Shown here: piece by piece, positions 9,374 to 18,216 of the stretch
Numbering within the stretch: the first letter of the stretch is position 1
Layout of the letters: every line of letters starts with the position of its first letter
Assembly (NCBI RefSeq): GCF_000426605.1
Contig: NZ_AUFR01000013.1
Location: forward strand, 1 to 64,000
Direction of reading: 5' to 3'
DNA from: Propionibacterium acidifaciens DSM 21887
GTDB taxonomy: Bacteria; Actinomycetota; Actinomycetes; Propionibacteriales; Propionibacteriaceae
DNA length: 64,000 nucleotides
Position numbers and translations under genes: made by a program
Notes under the pieces: model-generated
Told to the model about the DNA's origin: nothing
The model's input: the letters and a program-made list of their open reading frames with translations, nothing else
Databases searched by the model: none

Positions 9374-10078
9374 ATGACGAGAACGAGAACCGAGGACGAG
9401 CTGCGCGCCATCGCCGAGCGGGCGTCCCGCGAGCACGCCGACGACGACGCCGCCGAGCTCATGGCCTGGGCGGCGCGGACCTTCGGCCGCTCGATGGCGG
9501 TCGCCTGCTCGATGGCGGCGGACACGGCGGTCACCGACCTGGCCTCCAGGGCCCTGCCGGGGGTCGACGTGCTCTTCCTCGAGACCGGCTACCACTTCCC
9601 CGAGACCGAGGACCTGCGGGACGACCTGCCGATCCTCCAGGACATCACCCTGGTGGAGCTGCGGCCCGACCAGAGCGTGGCCGAGCAGGACGCGCAGTAC
9701 GGCCCCCGGCTGTACGAGCGCGATCCCAACGCCTGCTGCCGTCTGCGCAAGGTGGTCCCGCTCAACCGGGCGCTGGCCGGCTACGAGGCCTGGGTCACCG
9801 GGATCCGCCGCGAGGACAACGCGCTGCGCGCCCACGCCGGACTCGTCGAATGGGACGAGAGCCACCGGATGGTCAAACTCAACCCCATCGCGGCCTGGAG
9901 CGCCGACGAGCTCTTCGCCTACGTCGACGCCCACGACGTGCCGGTCAACCCCCTGCTCGGGCAGGGCTATCCATCCATCGGGTGCGCGACCTGCACGCGC
10001 AGGGTCGCCCCCGGACAGGACCCCAGGTCCGGCCGCTGGGCCGGCCTCACCAAGACGGAATGCGGGATCCACCTATGA
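9374..10078 (+). CDS. cysH: adenylyl-sulfate (APS) reductase
   Basis: This PAPS/APS-reductase family protein of 234 residues reduces activated sulfate to sulfite using thioredoxin. The P-loop-like region is FGRSMAVACSMAADTAV; FLETGYHFPETEDLRDDL is the usual substrate-binding stretch. It carries the cysteine pairs NACCRLRKV and GCATCTRR, which ligate a [4Fe-4S] cluster in APS reductases and are absent from true PAPS reductases. The catalytic cysteine lies in the terminal TECGIHL. No APS kinase (cysC) is seen nearby and CysN lacks a CysC domain, which agrees with direct use of APS. The stop overlaps the cysD start (ATGA). Confidence 0.95.
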   Translation: MTRTRTEDELRAIAERASREHADDDAAELMAWAARTFGRSMAVACSMAADTAVTDLASRALPGVDVLFLETGYHFPETEDLRDDLPILQDITLVELRPDQSVAEQDAQYGPRLYERDPNACCRLRKVVPLNRALAGYEAWVTGIRREDNALRAHAGLVEWDESHRMVKLNPIAAWSADELFAYVDAHDVPVNPLLGQGYPSIGCATCTRRVAPGQDPRSGRWAGLTKTECGIHL

Positions 10079-11016
10079 GCACCACCACGAGCACCACCGG
10101 GCCGGCGTCCCCGGCGGGAGCGCCCGGCGACGACCACCTCGACGCGCTCGAGAACGAGTCGGTCCACATCATCCGGGAGGTCACCGCCGAGGCCGAGAGG
10201 CCCGTCCTGCTGTTCTCCGGCGGCAAGGACTCGGTCGTCATGCTGCACATCGCCCGCAAGGCCTTCTGGCCGGCCCCGCTGCCGTTCGGCCTGCTCCACG
10301 TCGACACCGGGCACAACTTCCCCGAGGTCCTCGCCTTCCGCGACGACGTCGTGGCCCGCCACGGGCTGCGGCTGACCGTCGAGAGGGTGCAGGACTGGAT
10401 CGACGACGGGCGCCTCGTCGAGCGCCCCGACGGGACGCGCAATCCCCTGCAGACCCAGCCGCTGCTGCACGCCATCACCGCGGGCGGCTTCGACGCGGTC
10501 TACGGCGGGGGCCGCCGCGACGAGGAGAAGGCCCGCGCCAAGGAGCGGATCGTCTCGCTGCGCGACGCCTTCGGCCAGTGGAACCCGCGCAACCAGCGCC
10601 CCGAACTGTGGGGCCTGTACAACACGCGGCACCTGCCCGGGGAGCACGTGCGGGTCTTCCCGCTGTCGAACTGGACCGAGCTCGACGTGTGGAGCTACAT
10701 CGTGCGCGAGGGCATCGAGCTGCCCTCCCTGTACTACGCCCACGAGCGCCGGGTCTTCCGGCGGAACGGCATGTGGATGCCGCTGGGCCCCGTCACCCGC
10801 CCCCGCGACGACGAGCGGGTCGTCACGCGGACCGTGCGCTACCGCACCGTGGGCGACATGTCGTGCACCGGGGCCGTCGAGTCGACGGCCGGCGACGCCG
10901 CGGCGGTGCTCGCCGAGGTCGCCGCGACGACGCTGACCGAGCGCGGGGCCACCCGCGCCGACGACAGGCTCTCCGAGGCCGCCATGGAGGACCGCAAGAA
11001 GGAGGGCTACTTCTGA
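10075..11016 (+). CDS. cysD: sulfate adenylyltransferase subunit 2
   Basis: CysD is the catalytic small subunit of ATP sulfurylase, which makes APS from sulfate and ATP with the GTPase subunit CysN. The protein has 313 residues. The PP-loop is LLFSGGKDSVVMLHIA, followed by FGLLHVDTGHNFPEV, a GGRRDEEKARAKER segment and the C-terminal EDRKKEGYF, typical of the family. The ATG overlaps the cysH stop by four bases and the stop overlaps the cysN ATG (TGATG), so the three genes are translationally coupled. Confidence 0.97.
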   Translation: MSTTTSTTGPASPAGAPGDDHLDALENESVHIIREVTAEAERPVLLFSGGKDSVVMLHIARKAFWPAPLPFGLLHVDTGHNFPEVLAFRDDVVARHGLRLTVERVQDWIDDGRLVERPDGTRNPLQTQPLLHAITAGGFDAVYGGGRRDEEKARAKERIVSLRDAFGQWNPRNQRPELWGLYNTRHLPGEHVRVFPLSNWTELDVWSYIVREGIELPSLYYAHERRVFRRNGMWMPLGPVTRPRDDERVVTRTVRYRTVGDMSCTGAVESTAGDAAAVLAEVAATTLTERGATRADDRLSEAAMEDRKKEGYF

Positions 11017-12266
11017 TGAGTGAACTGCTGCGTCTCGCCACCGCGGGCAGCGTCGACGACGGCAAGTCCACCCTCGTGGGCCGGCTGCTCCACGACACGA
11101 AGAACATCATGATCGACCAGTACTCCGCGGTGGAGCGGGCCTCCGCCGACCGCGGCCTGGACCAGACCGATCTCGCCCTGCTCACCGACGGGCTGCGCGC
11201 CGAGCGCGAGCAGGGCATCACCATCGACGTCGCCCACCGCTACTTCGCCACCCCGCGACGCTCGTTCATCCTGGCCGACTGCCCCGGCCACGTGCAGTAC
11301 ACGCGCAACACCGTCACCGGCGCCTCCACCGCCCAGCTCATCGTCGCCCTCGTCGACGTGCGCCACGGCATCCTGGAGCAGACCCGTCGCCACCTGGCCG
11401 TCGCGGCGCTGCTGCGCGTGCCCCACGTGGTGGTGGCCCTCAACAAGATCGACCTGGTCGACTACGACCGCCGGGTCGTCGAGGAGCTCGCCGAGCGGGT
11501 CCGCGAGCTGGGCGCCCGGCTCGGCATCGCCGAGCTCACCGTCATCCCCGTGAGCGCGCTGCTCGGCGACAACGTCGTGGAGCGCTCCGGGCGGACGCCC
11601 TGGTACGAGGGGCCCAGCCTCATGGAGCACCTCGAGCGGGTGCCCGTCGAGCAGCCCCAGGATGACGAGCCGGGGCGCTTCCCAGTGCAATACGTGCTCC
11701 GCCCCGGGTCCGGCGCGGGCGAGCGCTTCCGCGACTACCGCGGCTACGCGGGCCGGGTGGAGCGGGGCTCCTTCCGGGTCGGGGACGAGGTGCGTGTGCT
11801 GCCCGGCGGGCAGCGCACGCGGATCGTCGGCATCGACCTCCCGGGGGGCGGACGGGCCGAGCGCGCCGGGGCCGGACGGTCGGCGACGCTGCGGCTGGGC
11901 GACGAGATCGACGTCGCGCGCGGGGATCTCATCGCCGCCGATCCCGGCCCCGAGCCCGTCAGCACCCTCGACGCGACGGTGTGCTGGCTGGGCGACCGGG
12001 CGCTGCACGTCGGGGACCGCCTGCTCGTCAAGCACACGACGCGGACGGTCACCGCCATCGTCACCGCCATCGACGGGCGCCTCGACCTCGCCGCACTCGA
12101 CGAGGAGCAGGCCGACGAGCTGGCCCTCAACGACATCGGACGGATCGGGCTGACGCTGGCCGAACCGCTGTGCCCCGACCGTTACGGCGACTCGCGGACG
12201 ACGGGCTCGTTCATCCTCGTCCACCCGCAGGCCGGCAACACACTGGCGGCCGGCATGGTGGCCTGA
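11016..12266 (+). CDS. cysN: sulfate adenylyltransferase subunit 1 (GTPase)
   Basis: CysN is an EF-Tu-like GTPase that couples GTP hydrolysis to APS synthesis by CysD. The 416-residue protein shows GSVDDGKSTLVGRLLHDTK (G1), EREQGITIDVAHRYF (G2/effector), DCPGHVQYTRN (G3) and NKIDLVD (G4). Two beta-barrel domains follow, ending near the C-terminus without an APS-kinase extension. It is the last gene of the cluster. Sulfite reductase and later cysteine-pathway genes are not in this window. Confidence 0.96.
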   Translation: MSELLRLATAGSVDDGKSTLVGRLLHDTKNIMIDQYSAVERASADRGLDQTDLALLTDGLRAEREQGITIDVAHRYFATPRRSFILADCPGHVQYTRNTVTGASTAQLIVALVDVRHGILEQTRRHLAVAALLRVPHVVVALNKIDLVDYDRRVVEELAERVRELGARLGIAELTVIPVSALLGDNVVERSGRTPWYEGPSLMEHLERVPVEQPQDDEPGRFPVQYVLRPGSGAGERFRDYRGYAGRVERGSFRVGDEVRVLPGGQRTRIVGIDLPGGGRAERAGAGRSATLRLGDEIDVARGDLIAADPGPEPVSTLDATVCWLGDRALHVGDRLLVKHTTRTVTAIVTAIDGRLDLAALDEEQADELALNDIGRIGLTLAEPLCPDRYGDSRTTGSFILVHPQAGNTLAAGMVA

Positions 12267-12599
12267 ACCCGTGGGCCGGGCCGGGTCGGCCCGAAGAGCC
12301 CGCAGGCCCGGGGCGCGGGGGCGGCCGTGCCGCCGCACGCGACCGAGCTCGTCGTCCAACCGCAGGCCCGAGCTGGCGGCCTCCTCCTCGGCCGCCCGGC
12401 AGGCAAAAACGCGGCGCAGGCCCCCGAGGCGCGGCGGGACTGCCCGGTCTGCGCGTCGGGACGGCGCACAGGGGGCAGCGGGGACCGGGCGCGCCCGTCG
12501 TGATCGGTCGCCGGACCGGGATGGTGCGCGCAGGGACTCGGGCCGTGCGGCCCGCGATCCCCTGCGCGTCGCGTCCCGGCGGTTCCGGCCCGGATCCGC
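12267..12599. other. intergenic stretch between convergent cysN and rne
   Basis: No gene is supported here. The DNA is very GC-rich and has several short inverted repeats, such as GGGCCG-GGT-CGGCCC at 12278-12292 just after cysN, which may act as a termination or pausing hairpin. No U-run is present on either strand. Confidence 0.5.
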
Positions 12600-15134
12600 T
12601 CAGGAGCCGCTCCTCCTCCCGCCGCGGCGCCCGCGGCGATGCCGCTCGCCGCCGTCGGCCGGAGCCTGGCTCGCGACGGGCTCGTCATGGCGGATGTAGC
12701 CCCGCCCGCCGCACTTGTCGCACTCGACGGTGAAGGCCTCGGCGAGGCCCGTGCCGATGCGCTTGCGCGTCATCTGGACCAGGCCCAGGCTCGTGACCTC
12801 GCTCACCTGATGGCGGGTGCGGTCCCGACCCAGGCACTCGACGAGCCGGCGCAGCAGCAGCTCACGGTTGGCCGGCAGCACCATGTCGATGAAGTCGACG
12901 ACGATGATGCCGCCGAGGTCGCGCAGCCGCAGCTGGCGGACGATCTCCTCGGCCGCCTCGAGGTTGTTCTTCGTGACGGTCTCCTCGAGGTTGCCGCCGG
13001 TGCCGGTGAACTTTCCGGTGTTGACGTCGATGACCGTCATGGCCTCGGTGCGGTCGATGACGAGCGAGCCGCCCGACGGCAGGAAGACCTTGCGCTCGAG
13101 GGCCTTGGAGATCTGCTCGTCGATGCGGTGGGCGGTGAAGGGATCGCCCTTCTCGTCGTCCCAGTGCCGGAGGCGGTCGCGCAGCCGCGGCGCGATGTGC
13201 TCGACGTAGGCGTCGATCGTGTCGAAGGCGTCGCCCGGACCGCCGCTGCCGGCGATGACGAGCTCGGAGAAGTCCTCGGTGAACAGATCGCGCACGATGC
13301 GCAGGGTCAGGTCGGGCTCGGCGTAGAGCTGCTGCGGCGCGTTGCCGGTGGCGACCTTCTTCTCGATGACCTCCCACTGGGCCTTGAGCCGTGTGACGTC
13401 GTGGCGCAGGTCGTCGGCGGAGACCCCCTCGGCCGCGGTGCGGACGATGACCGAGCCGGACTCGTCGACCGCCTCGTTGACGATCCCCTTGAGGCGGTGG
13501 CGCTCGGTGTCGGGCAGCTTGCGGCTGATGCCGGACAGATGGCCGTCCGGTGAGTAGACGACGTAGCGGCCCGGCAGCGAGACGTGCCCGGTGAGACGGG
13601 CCCCCTTGGCTCCGACCGGGTCCTTGCTCACCTGGACGAGCACGGTCTGGCCGGGCTTGAGCGCCTCCTCGATGGCGTGGGGGGCGTTCTTGTCGGGCAT
13701 GAGGTCCCAGTCGACCTCGCCGGCGTAGAGCACGGCGTTGCGACCCCGGCCGATGTCGATGAACGCGGCCTCCATGCTCGGCAGGACGTTCTGCACCTTG
13801 CCGAGGTAGATGTTGCCGATGAGCGAGGTCGAGGCCTTGCGGTCGACGTAGTGCTCGACGAGGACGTCGTCCTCGAGCACGGCCAGCTGGGTGTACTCCT
13901 CGCGCTGGCGGATGACCATCTTCCGGTTGACGGACTCGCGGCGGGCCAGGAACTCGGCCTCGGACAGGATCGGCGCGCGGCGGCGGCCCGCCGCACGGCC
14001 CTCCTTGCGGCGCTGGCGCTTGGCCTCGAGCCGGGTGGAGCCCTCGATGCCGGTGACCTCGTCGACGGCGCTGTGGCGGGGCTCGCGCACCCGCACGACA
14101 ACGTCGCTCGGGTCGTCGTCGGAGCCGCCGGTGTCCTCGCCGCGGCGGCGGCGACGGCGACGGCGACGGTGCTGGCCCTGACCGGCCTCGGACGACTCGG
14201 CGCCGGAGTCCTTGGAGCCGTCCTTGTCGACGTCCTCGTCGGAGCCGCCGGACTCGCCCCCGGCGCCGTCCTCGGTCTCGTCGGACTGCTCGCCGCGGTG
14301 ACGACGACGGCCGCCGCGACGCCGACGGCGACGGCGCGTGCCCTGCTCGTCCGCGGCGTTCTCCCCGCCCTCGTCCTCGGGCGCCGTCTCCTTCTCGGCG
14401 GCGGGCTCGGCGGGCGCCTGCTCGCCGCCGGCGATCGCGGCGGTGAGGGAGTCGAGGACGGCCTGCTTGTCGACCTGCTCGTCCGCGCCGCCCTCGGCGC
14501 GACGGTCCCGGCCCGCCGCCTCGCGCTCGGCCTCGGACAGGAGCGCGCCGACCCGCTGGGCGGCGGAGTCGTCGGCGTCGGCAGCAGCCCTGCTGCGGCC
14601 GCGGGATCTGCTCCCGGAGTCGTCCTGCTCGCCGTCGGCGGCGGGCTCGGACTCCGCGGCGCGGGCCCGGGAGGAGCGGCGCCGGGCCGGCCTGCGCGCC
14701 GGGGCCGGGGTCTCCTCGGCCTCCGCATCGGGCCGGTCGTCCGAGCCGCCGGTCGGGACCTCGACGGGCCCGGGCTCGGGAAGGCCCGCCAGCTCGGCCC
14801 GTTCGGCCTCGCGCTGGGCGACGGCCTCGTCGAGGACGGCGGCGATGGCGATGTCGACCGGGTCGGGCCGCTTGGTCCTGCTCCGCGCAGCGGGCCGTTC
14901 CCCGGCCGAGGGGGGCTCGTCGGCCGGGGCCCCACCATGCCCCTGGCCGTCGCCGGCCGTGGTCGCGTCGTCCGCGGGCCCGGCGGCGGCCGGCTCGGAG
15001 GGCGCCGGTTCCGGGGCCGCGGCGGGGGCCTCCTCGGGCGGGCCCGCCGGGCGCGTCTTCGCGCGGCGACCGCGCGGGGGGCGCGGCAGGTCGTCGTCGG
15101 CGTGGGATGCGGTGGACGTCACGTCATCGAGCAT
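12600..15134 (-). CDS. rne: ribonuclease E/G
   Basis: An endoribonuclease of RNA decay and rRNA maturation, 844 residues from the ATG at 15134, which has a GAGGAG site ahead of it. The first 400 or so residues are a low-complexity arm rich in Ala, Glu, Asp and Arg, including runs of nine or more arginines near residues 255 and 310. The catalytic core follows: an S1 segment (STSLIGNIYLGKVQNVLPSM), a DNase I-like part with IDVNTGKFTG and VDFIDM holding the metal-binding Asp residues, and the zinc-link CDKCGGRGY near the end. The long N-terminal arm before the core is an actinobacterial trait. Its usual neighbour rplU is separated from it here by the sulfate cluster. Confidence 0.96.
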   Translation of the reverse strand: MLDDVTSTASHADDDLPRPPRGRRAKTRPAGPPEEAPAAAPEPAPSEPAAAGPADDATTAGDGQGHGGAPADEPPSAGERPAARSRTKRPDPVDIAIAAVLDEAVAQREAERAELAGLPEPGPVEVPTGGSDDRPDAEAEETPAPARRPARRRSSRARAAESEPAADGEQDDSGSRSRGRSRAAADADDSAAQRVGALLSEAEREAAGRDRRAEGGADEQVDKQAVLDSLTAAIAGGEQAPAEPAAEKETAPEDEGGENAADEQGTRRRRRRRGGRRRHRGEQSDETEDGAGGESGGSDEDVDKDGSKDSGAESSEAGQGQHRRRRRRRRRGEDTGGSDDDPSDVVVRVREPRHSAVDEVTGIEGSTRLEAKRQRRKEGRAAGRRRAPILSEAEFLARRESVNRKMVIRQREEYTQLAVLEDDVLVEHYVDRKASTSLIGNIYLGKVQNVLPSMEAAFIDIGRGRNAVLYAGEVDWDLMPDKNAPHAIEEALKPGQTVLVQVSKDPVGAKGARLTGHVSLPGRYVVYSPDGHLSGISRKLPDTERHRLKGIVNEAVDESGSVIVRTAAEGVSADDLRHDVTRLKAQWEVIEKKVATGNAPQQLYAEPDLTLRIVRDLFTEDFSELVIAGSGGPGDAFDTIDAYVEHIAPRLRDRLRHWDDEKGDPFTAHRIDEQISKALERKVFLPSGGSLVIDRTEAMTVIDVNTGKFTGTGGNLEETVTKNNLEAAEEIVRQLRLRDLGGIIVVDFIDMVLPANRELLLRRLVECLGRDRTRHQVSEVTSLGLVQMTRKRIGTGLAEAFTVECDKCGGRGYIRHDEPVASQAPADGGERHRRGRRGGRRSGS

Positions 15135-15395
15135 GAAGTGCTCCTCTTGCGCCGTGCAGGCGCGGATCAGTCGCACGGGTGCGACGAAAGCTGGCGGCTC
15201 CCGCTGTCGCCGGGATCCCCCGCGGTCTGCTCGCGCGTCGCGGTGAGGATGCCTCCGGCTCGCGGGTACGGGCGCTTGGCGGCCCTTACCTGGTTTCAAG
15301 TATGGCACACGCACCGACACGGACGCGTGAGGACGCGCGCACGCCCGGACCGGGCCGGGCCGGGCGGGAACCGGGCTCCGGCCCGCGGGACCGGC

Positions 15396-16133
15396 TCACG
15401 GGGCCGGCGGCCCGCTCGTCGGGTCCGGCACGTCGAGCGGGTCCCCGATCGCGCCGTCCGGAAGCAGCGGGCCCTGGCGCAGGCGGGTGAACAGGCCGGG
15501 GTGGTCCCCGCCCAGTCCGGGCTCCAGCCGGCGCAGCGCCCGGAGGACGTCGTCGGGGCGTACGAGCGGGGCCCCGTGGACGAGGCGCACCTGCACGCGG
15601 CCGTCCTCGTCCACGTGCGCGGACCGGACGGCCGGGCGCGCGTCGAAGGTCCGCTCCCCCTTGCGGGTGACGCGGCTCACCTCGACGGACCGGGCCGCGA
15701 GCAGCTCGTCGACCGCCCGCCCGAGTCGCAGCGTCCGGTCCTCGCCGAGGTCGATCACCCAGTCGGAGACCTGGAGCAGCTCCGACAGCGGGGGCCGGCG
15801 CCGCTCGACGACGCGCAGCACGCGGAAGCCGGCCGGCAGGGCGGCGTTGAGCTCCTCGCGCACCCGCTCGGGGTCGAGCACCTCGAGGACGGCGATGTCG
15901 GCGTACTCGGCGTGGGAGGCCGCCGAGGTGGGCGCCGAATTGGCGTAGCTGATGCACGGATGCGGCGAGAAGCCCGAGGAGTGGGCCATCGGGACGCCCG
16001 CCCGGCGCAGCGCGCGCTCGAAGGCCCGCGAGAAGTCGCGGTGAGACGCGAAGCGGGCTGCGCCGAGCTTCGAGTAGCACAGGCGCAAATGCTGCACGGG
16101 CGGCGGCTGGCGCGGGGGTTCTCGACGGGGCAC
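15396..16133 (-). CDS. TIGR03936 / DUF2344 radical-SAM-linked protein
   Basis: A 245-residue protein with the DUF2344 signature: LRLCYSKLGAARFASHRDFS near the start, then RRAGVPMAHSSGFSPHPCIS. The family is nearly always encoded beside or fused to a TIGR03960 radical SAM protein, as here, where the larger gene lies 54 bases upstream on the same strand. A tRNA or rRNA modification role has been suggested for such pairs but is not settled. The start is a GTG at 16131-16133 near the start of the conserved domain. The C-terminal 30 residues are proline-rich and variable. Confidence 0.9.
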   Translation of the reverse strand: MPRREPPRQPPPVQHLRLCYSKLGAARFASHRDFSRAFERALRRAGVPMAHSSGFSPHPCISYANSAPTSAASHAEYADIAVLEVLDPERVREELNAALPAGFRVLRVVERRRPPLSELLQVSDWVIDLGEDRTLRLGRAVDELLAARSVEVSRVTRKGERTFDARPAVRSAHVDEDGRVQVRLVHGAPLVRPDDVLRALRRLEPGLGGDHPGLFTRLRQGPLLPDGAIGDPLDVPDPTSGPPAP

Positions 16134-16187
16134 CCACGCATGGTAGGCGCCCGACGACGGGGACGCGAACCGGCGGCCGGGGGCCGG

Positions 16188-18155
16188 TCAGGCGTCCGCG
16201 CCGGCCCTCCGCGGCGGAGGGGGCTCGAGCGGCAGCAGCGTCGTGCCCGAGGGGCCCATCTCGATGTCGACGCCGAGGCGGGGGCAGACGCCGCAGTCCT
16301 CGCAGCCGTCCCACCGGCAGTCGGCGAGCTGACGGGCGGCGCGCCCGGCGAGGTACTCCTGCCACAGCCAGCCGCGGTCCAGCCCGGCGTCGAGGTGGTC
16401 CCAGGGCAGCACCTCGAGCTCGTCGCGCTCGCGGGTGGTGTACCAGTCCAGGTCGACGCCGAGGGGCTCGAGCTCGATGGCGGCGCAGTCGACCCACCGC
16501 TGGTGGTCGTAGTGCTCCCGCCAGCCGTCGAAGCGCCCGCCGTCGAGCCAGACGGCCTCGATGACGCGCCCGACCCGGCGGTCGCCTCGGGCCAGCAGGC
16601 CCTCGATCTGGCCGGGCGCGCCGTCGGACCAGCGGACCGTGATGGCGCGGTGGAAGCCGCGGTCGGCCCGCACGGCCTCGCGGAGCACGCCGATGCGGTG
16701 GTCGACGAGCTCGGGGCCGGCCTGCGGGGCCCACTGGAACGGGGTGTGCGCCTTGGGCACGAAGCCCCCGATCGAGACGGTGCACGCGATGTCGCGGCGC
16801 CCGGTGATCCGGCGTCCGGTCTCGACGACGCGGTGGGCCAGGCGGGCGATGGCCAGCATGTCCTCGTCCGTCTCGGTGGGCAGGCCGCACATGAAGTACA
16901 TCTTCACCGAGCGCCAGCCCTGGCCGAACGCCGCGGAGACGGTCGCCATGAGGTCGTCCTCGCTGACGTTCTTGTTGATGACCGCGCGCAGGCGCTCCGA
17001 GCCGGCCTCGGGGGCGATCGTGAGGCCCGAGCGGCGCCCGCCGCGCGAGAGCTCGCGGGCCAGGTCGACGGTGAAGGCGTCGACCCGGGTGCTGGGGATC
17101 GACAGGGAGACGTTGTCGCCCTCGTAGCGGTCGGCCAGCTGGTGGGCGATCTCGGTGATCTCGGTGTGGTCGGCGCTCGACAGGCTGAGCAGGCCGACCT
17201 CCTCGAGGCCCGTGGCGCGCAGTCCGTGGTCGACCATGGCGCCGATGGCGGCCAGGGAGCGCTCGCGCACGGGGCGGGTGATCATGCCCGCCTGGCAGAA
17301 GCGGCAGCCGCGGGTGCAGCCGCGGAAGATCTCCGCCGAGTAGCGCTCGTGCACGGTCTCGGCGAGCGGGACGATCGGCTCCTTCGGGTAGGGCCAGGCG
17401 TCCAGGTCGGTGAGCACCCAGCGCTCGACCTCGGCGGGCACGCCGTCCCGGTTCGGGCTGATGCGCGCGATGGCGCCGTCGTCGCCGTACTCGACGTCGT
17501 AGAAGCGCGGCACGTAGAACCCTCCGGTGGCGGCCAGGACCTCCAGGACGCCGTCGCGCCCGCCGGGGCAACCGGCCAGGCGCCAGTCGCGGACGATGCG
17601 CGAGAGCTCGACGGACGCCTCCTCCCCGTCGCCGAGGACGGCGACATCGATGAAGTCGGCGACCGGCTCGGGGTTGAACGCGCAGTGTCCCCCGATGAGC
17701 ACGAGTGGATCGTCCATGGTGCGCTCGTCGCTGTGGAGGGGGACGCCCGCCAGGTCGAGTGCGTTGAGCAGATTGGTGCAGCCGAGCTCGGTGCTCAGGC
17801 CGACGCCGAGCACGTCGTAGGCCCGGACCGGCCGGTGGCTCTCGAGCGTGAACTGCGGCAGGCCGTGGGCGCGCATGAGCGCCTCGAGGTCGGGCCAGAC
17901 GCTGAAGCTGCGCTCGGCGCTCGCCCAGCCGAGCTCGTTGATGACCTCGTAGAGGATGGCCAAGCCCTGGTTGGGCTGGCCGACGCCGTAGGTGTCGGGG
18001 TACATGAGCACCCAGTGCACCTGGGAGTCCCCCCAGGGGCGCAGCCGCGCGTTGATCTCACCGCCCACGTACTGCACGGGGGTGACGACCTGGGCCAGCA
18101 GCGGGCTCAGCTCGTCGAAGAGCCCGGCCGGCTCGGGCCGCGGCTGCTCGCTCAT
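16188..18155 (-). CDS. TIGR03960-family B12-binding radical SAM protein
   Basis: A 655-residue radical SAM enzyme. An N-terminal cobalamin-binding-like region (VHWVLMYPDTYGVGQPNQGL, with IGGHCAFNPEPVADFID) precedes the iron-sulfur motif FRGCTRGCRFCQAGM (CxxxCxxC), which would ligate the [4Fe-4S] cluster that cleaves SAM. A C-terminal region has extra cysteines (CEDCGVCPRLG) suggestive of another cluster. The start at 18155 has GGAGGAAC upstream. Paired with the DUF2344 gene downstream, this is the standard actinobacterial arrangement just before rne. The exact reaction is unknown. Confidence 0.9.
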   Translation of the reverse strand: MSEQPRPEPAGLFDELSPLLAQVVTPVQYVGGEINARLRPWGDSQVHWVLMYPDTYGVGQPNQGLAILYEVINELGWASAERSFSVWPDLEALMRAHGLPQFTLESHRPVRAYDVLGVGLSTELGCTNLLNALDLAGVPLHSDERTMDDPLVLIGGHCAFNPEPVADFIDVAVLGDGEEASVELSRIVRDWRLAGCPGGRDGVLEVLAATGGFYVPRFYDVEYGDDGAIARISPNRDGVPAEVERWVLTDLDAWPYPKEPIVPLAETVHERYSAEIFRGCTRGCRFCQAGMITRPVRERSLAAIGAMVDHGLRATGLEEVGLLSLSSADHTEITEIAHQLADRYEGDNVSLSIPSTRVDAFTVDLARELSRGGRRSGLTIAPEAGSERLRAVINKNVSEDDLMATVSAAFGQGWRSVKMYFMCGLPTETDEDMLAIARLAHRVVETGRRITGRRDIACTVSIGGFVPKAHTPFQWAPQAGPELVDHRIGVLREAVRADRGFHRAITVRWSDGAPGQIEGLLARGDRRVGRVIEAVWLDGGRFDGWREHYDHQRWVDCAAIELEPLGVDLDWYTTRERDELEVLPWDHLDAGLDRGWLWQEYLAGRAARQLADCRWDGCEDCGVCPRLGVDIEMGPSGTTLLPLEPPPPRRAGADA

Positions 18156-18216
18156 CCGTTCCTCCTGCCGGGGCGGCCCGCCCCTCGACCGCTCCCCCTC
18201 CATGATCCGCCGAGGG

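Noticed and set aside
12271-12699. Plus-strand frame after cysN
   Set aside because: Arg/Ala/Pro-rich with no ribosome-binding site; runs into the antisense of rne.
14090-14350. Short repeated GGCGACGGC-type tracts suggestive of a repeat array
   Set aside because: They encode the poly-Arg segments of RNase E in frame; low-complexity protein explains them.
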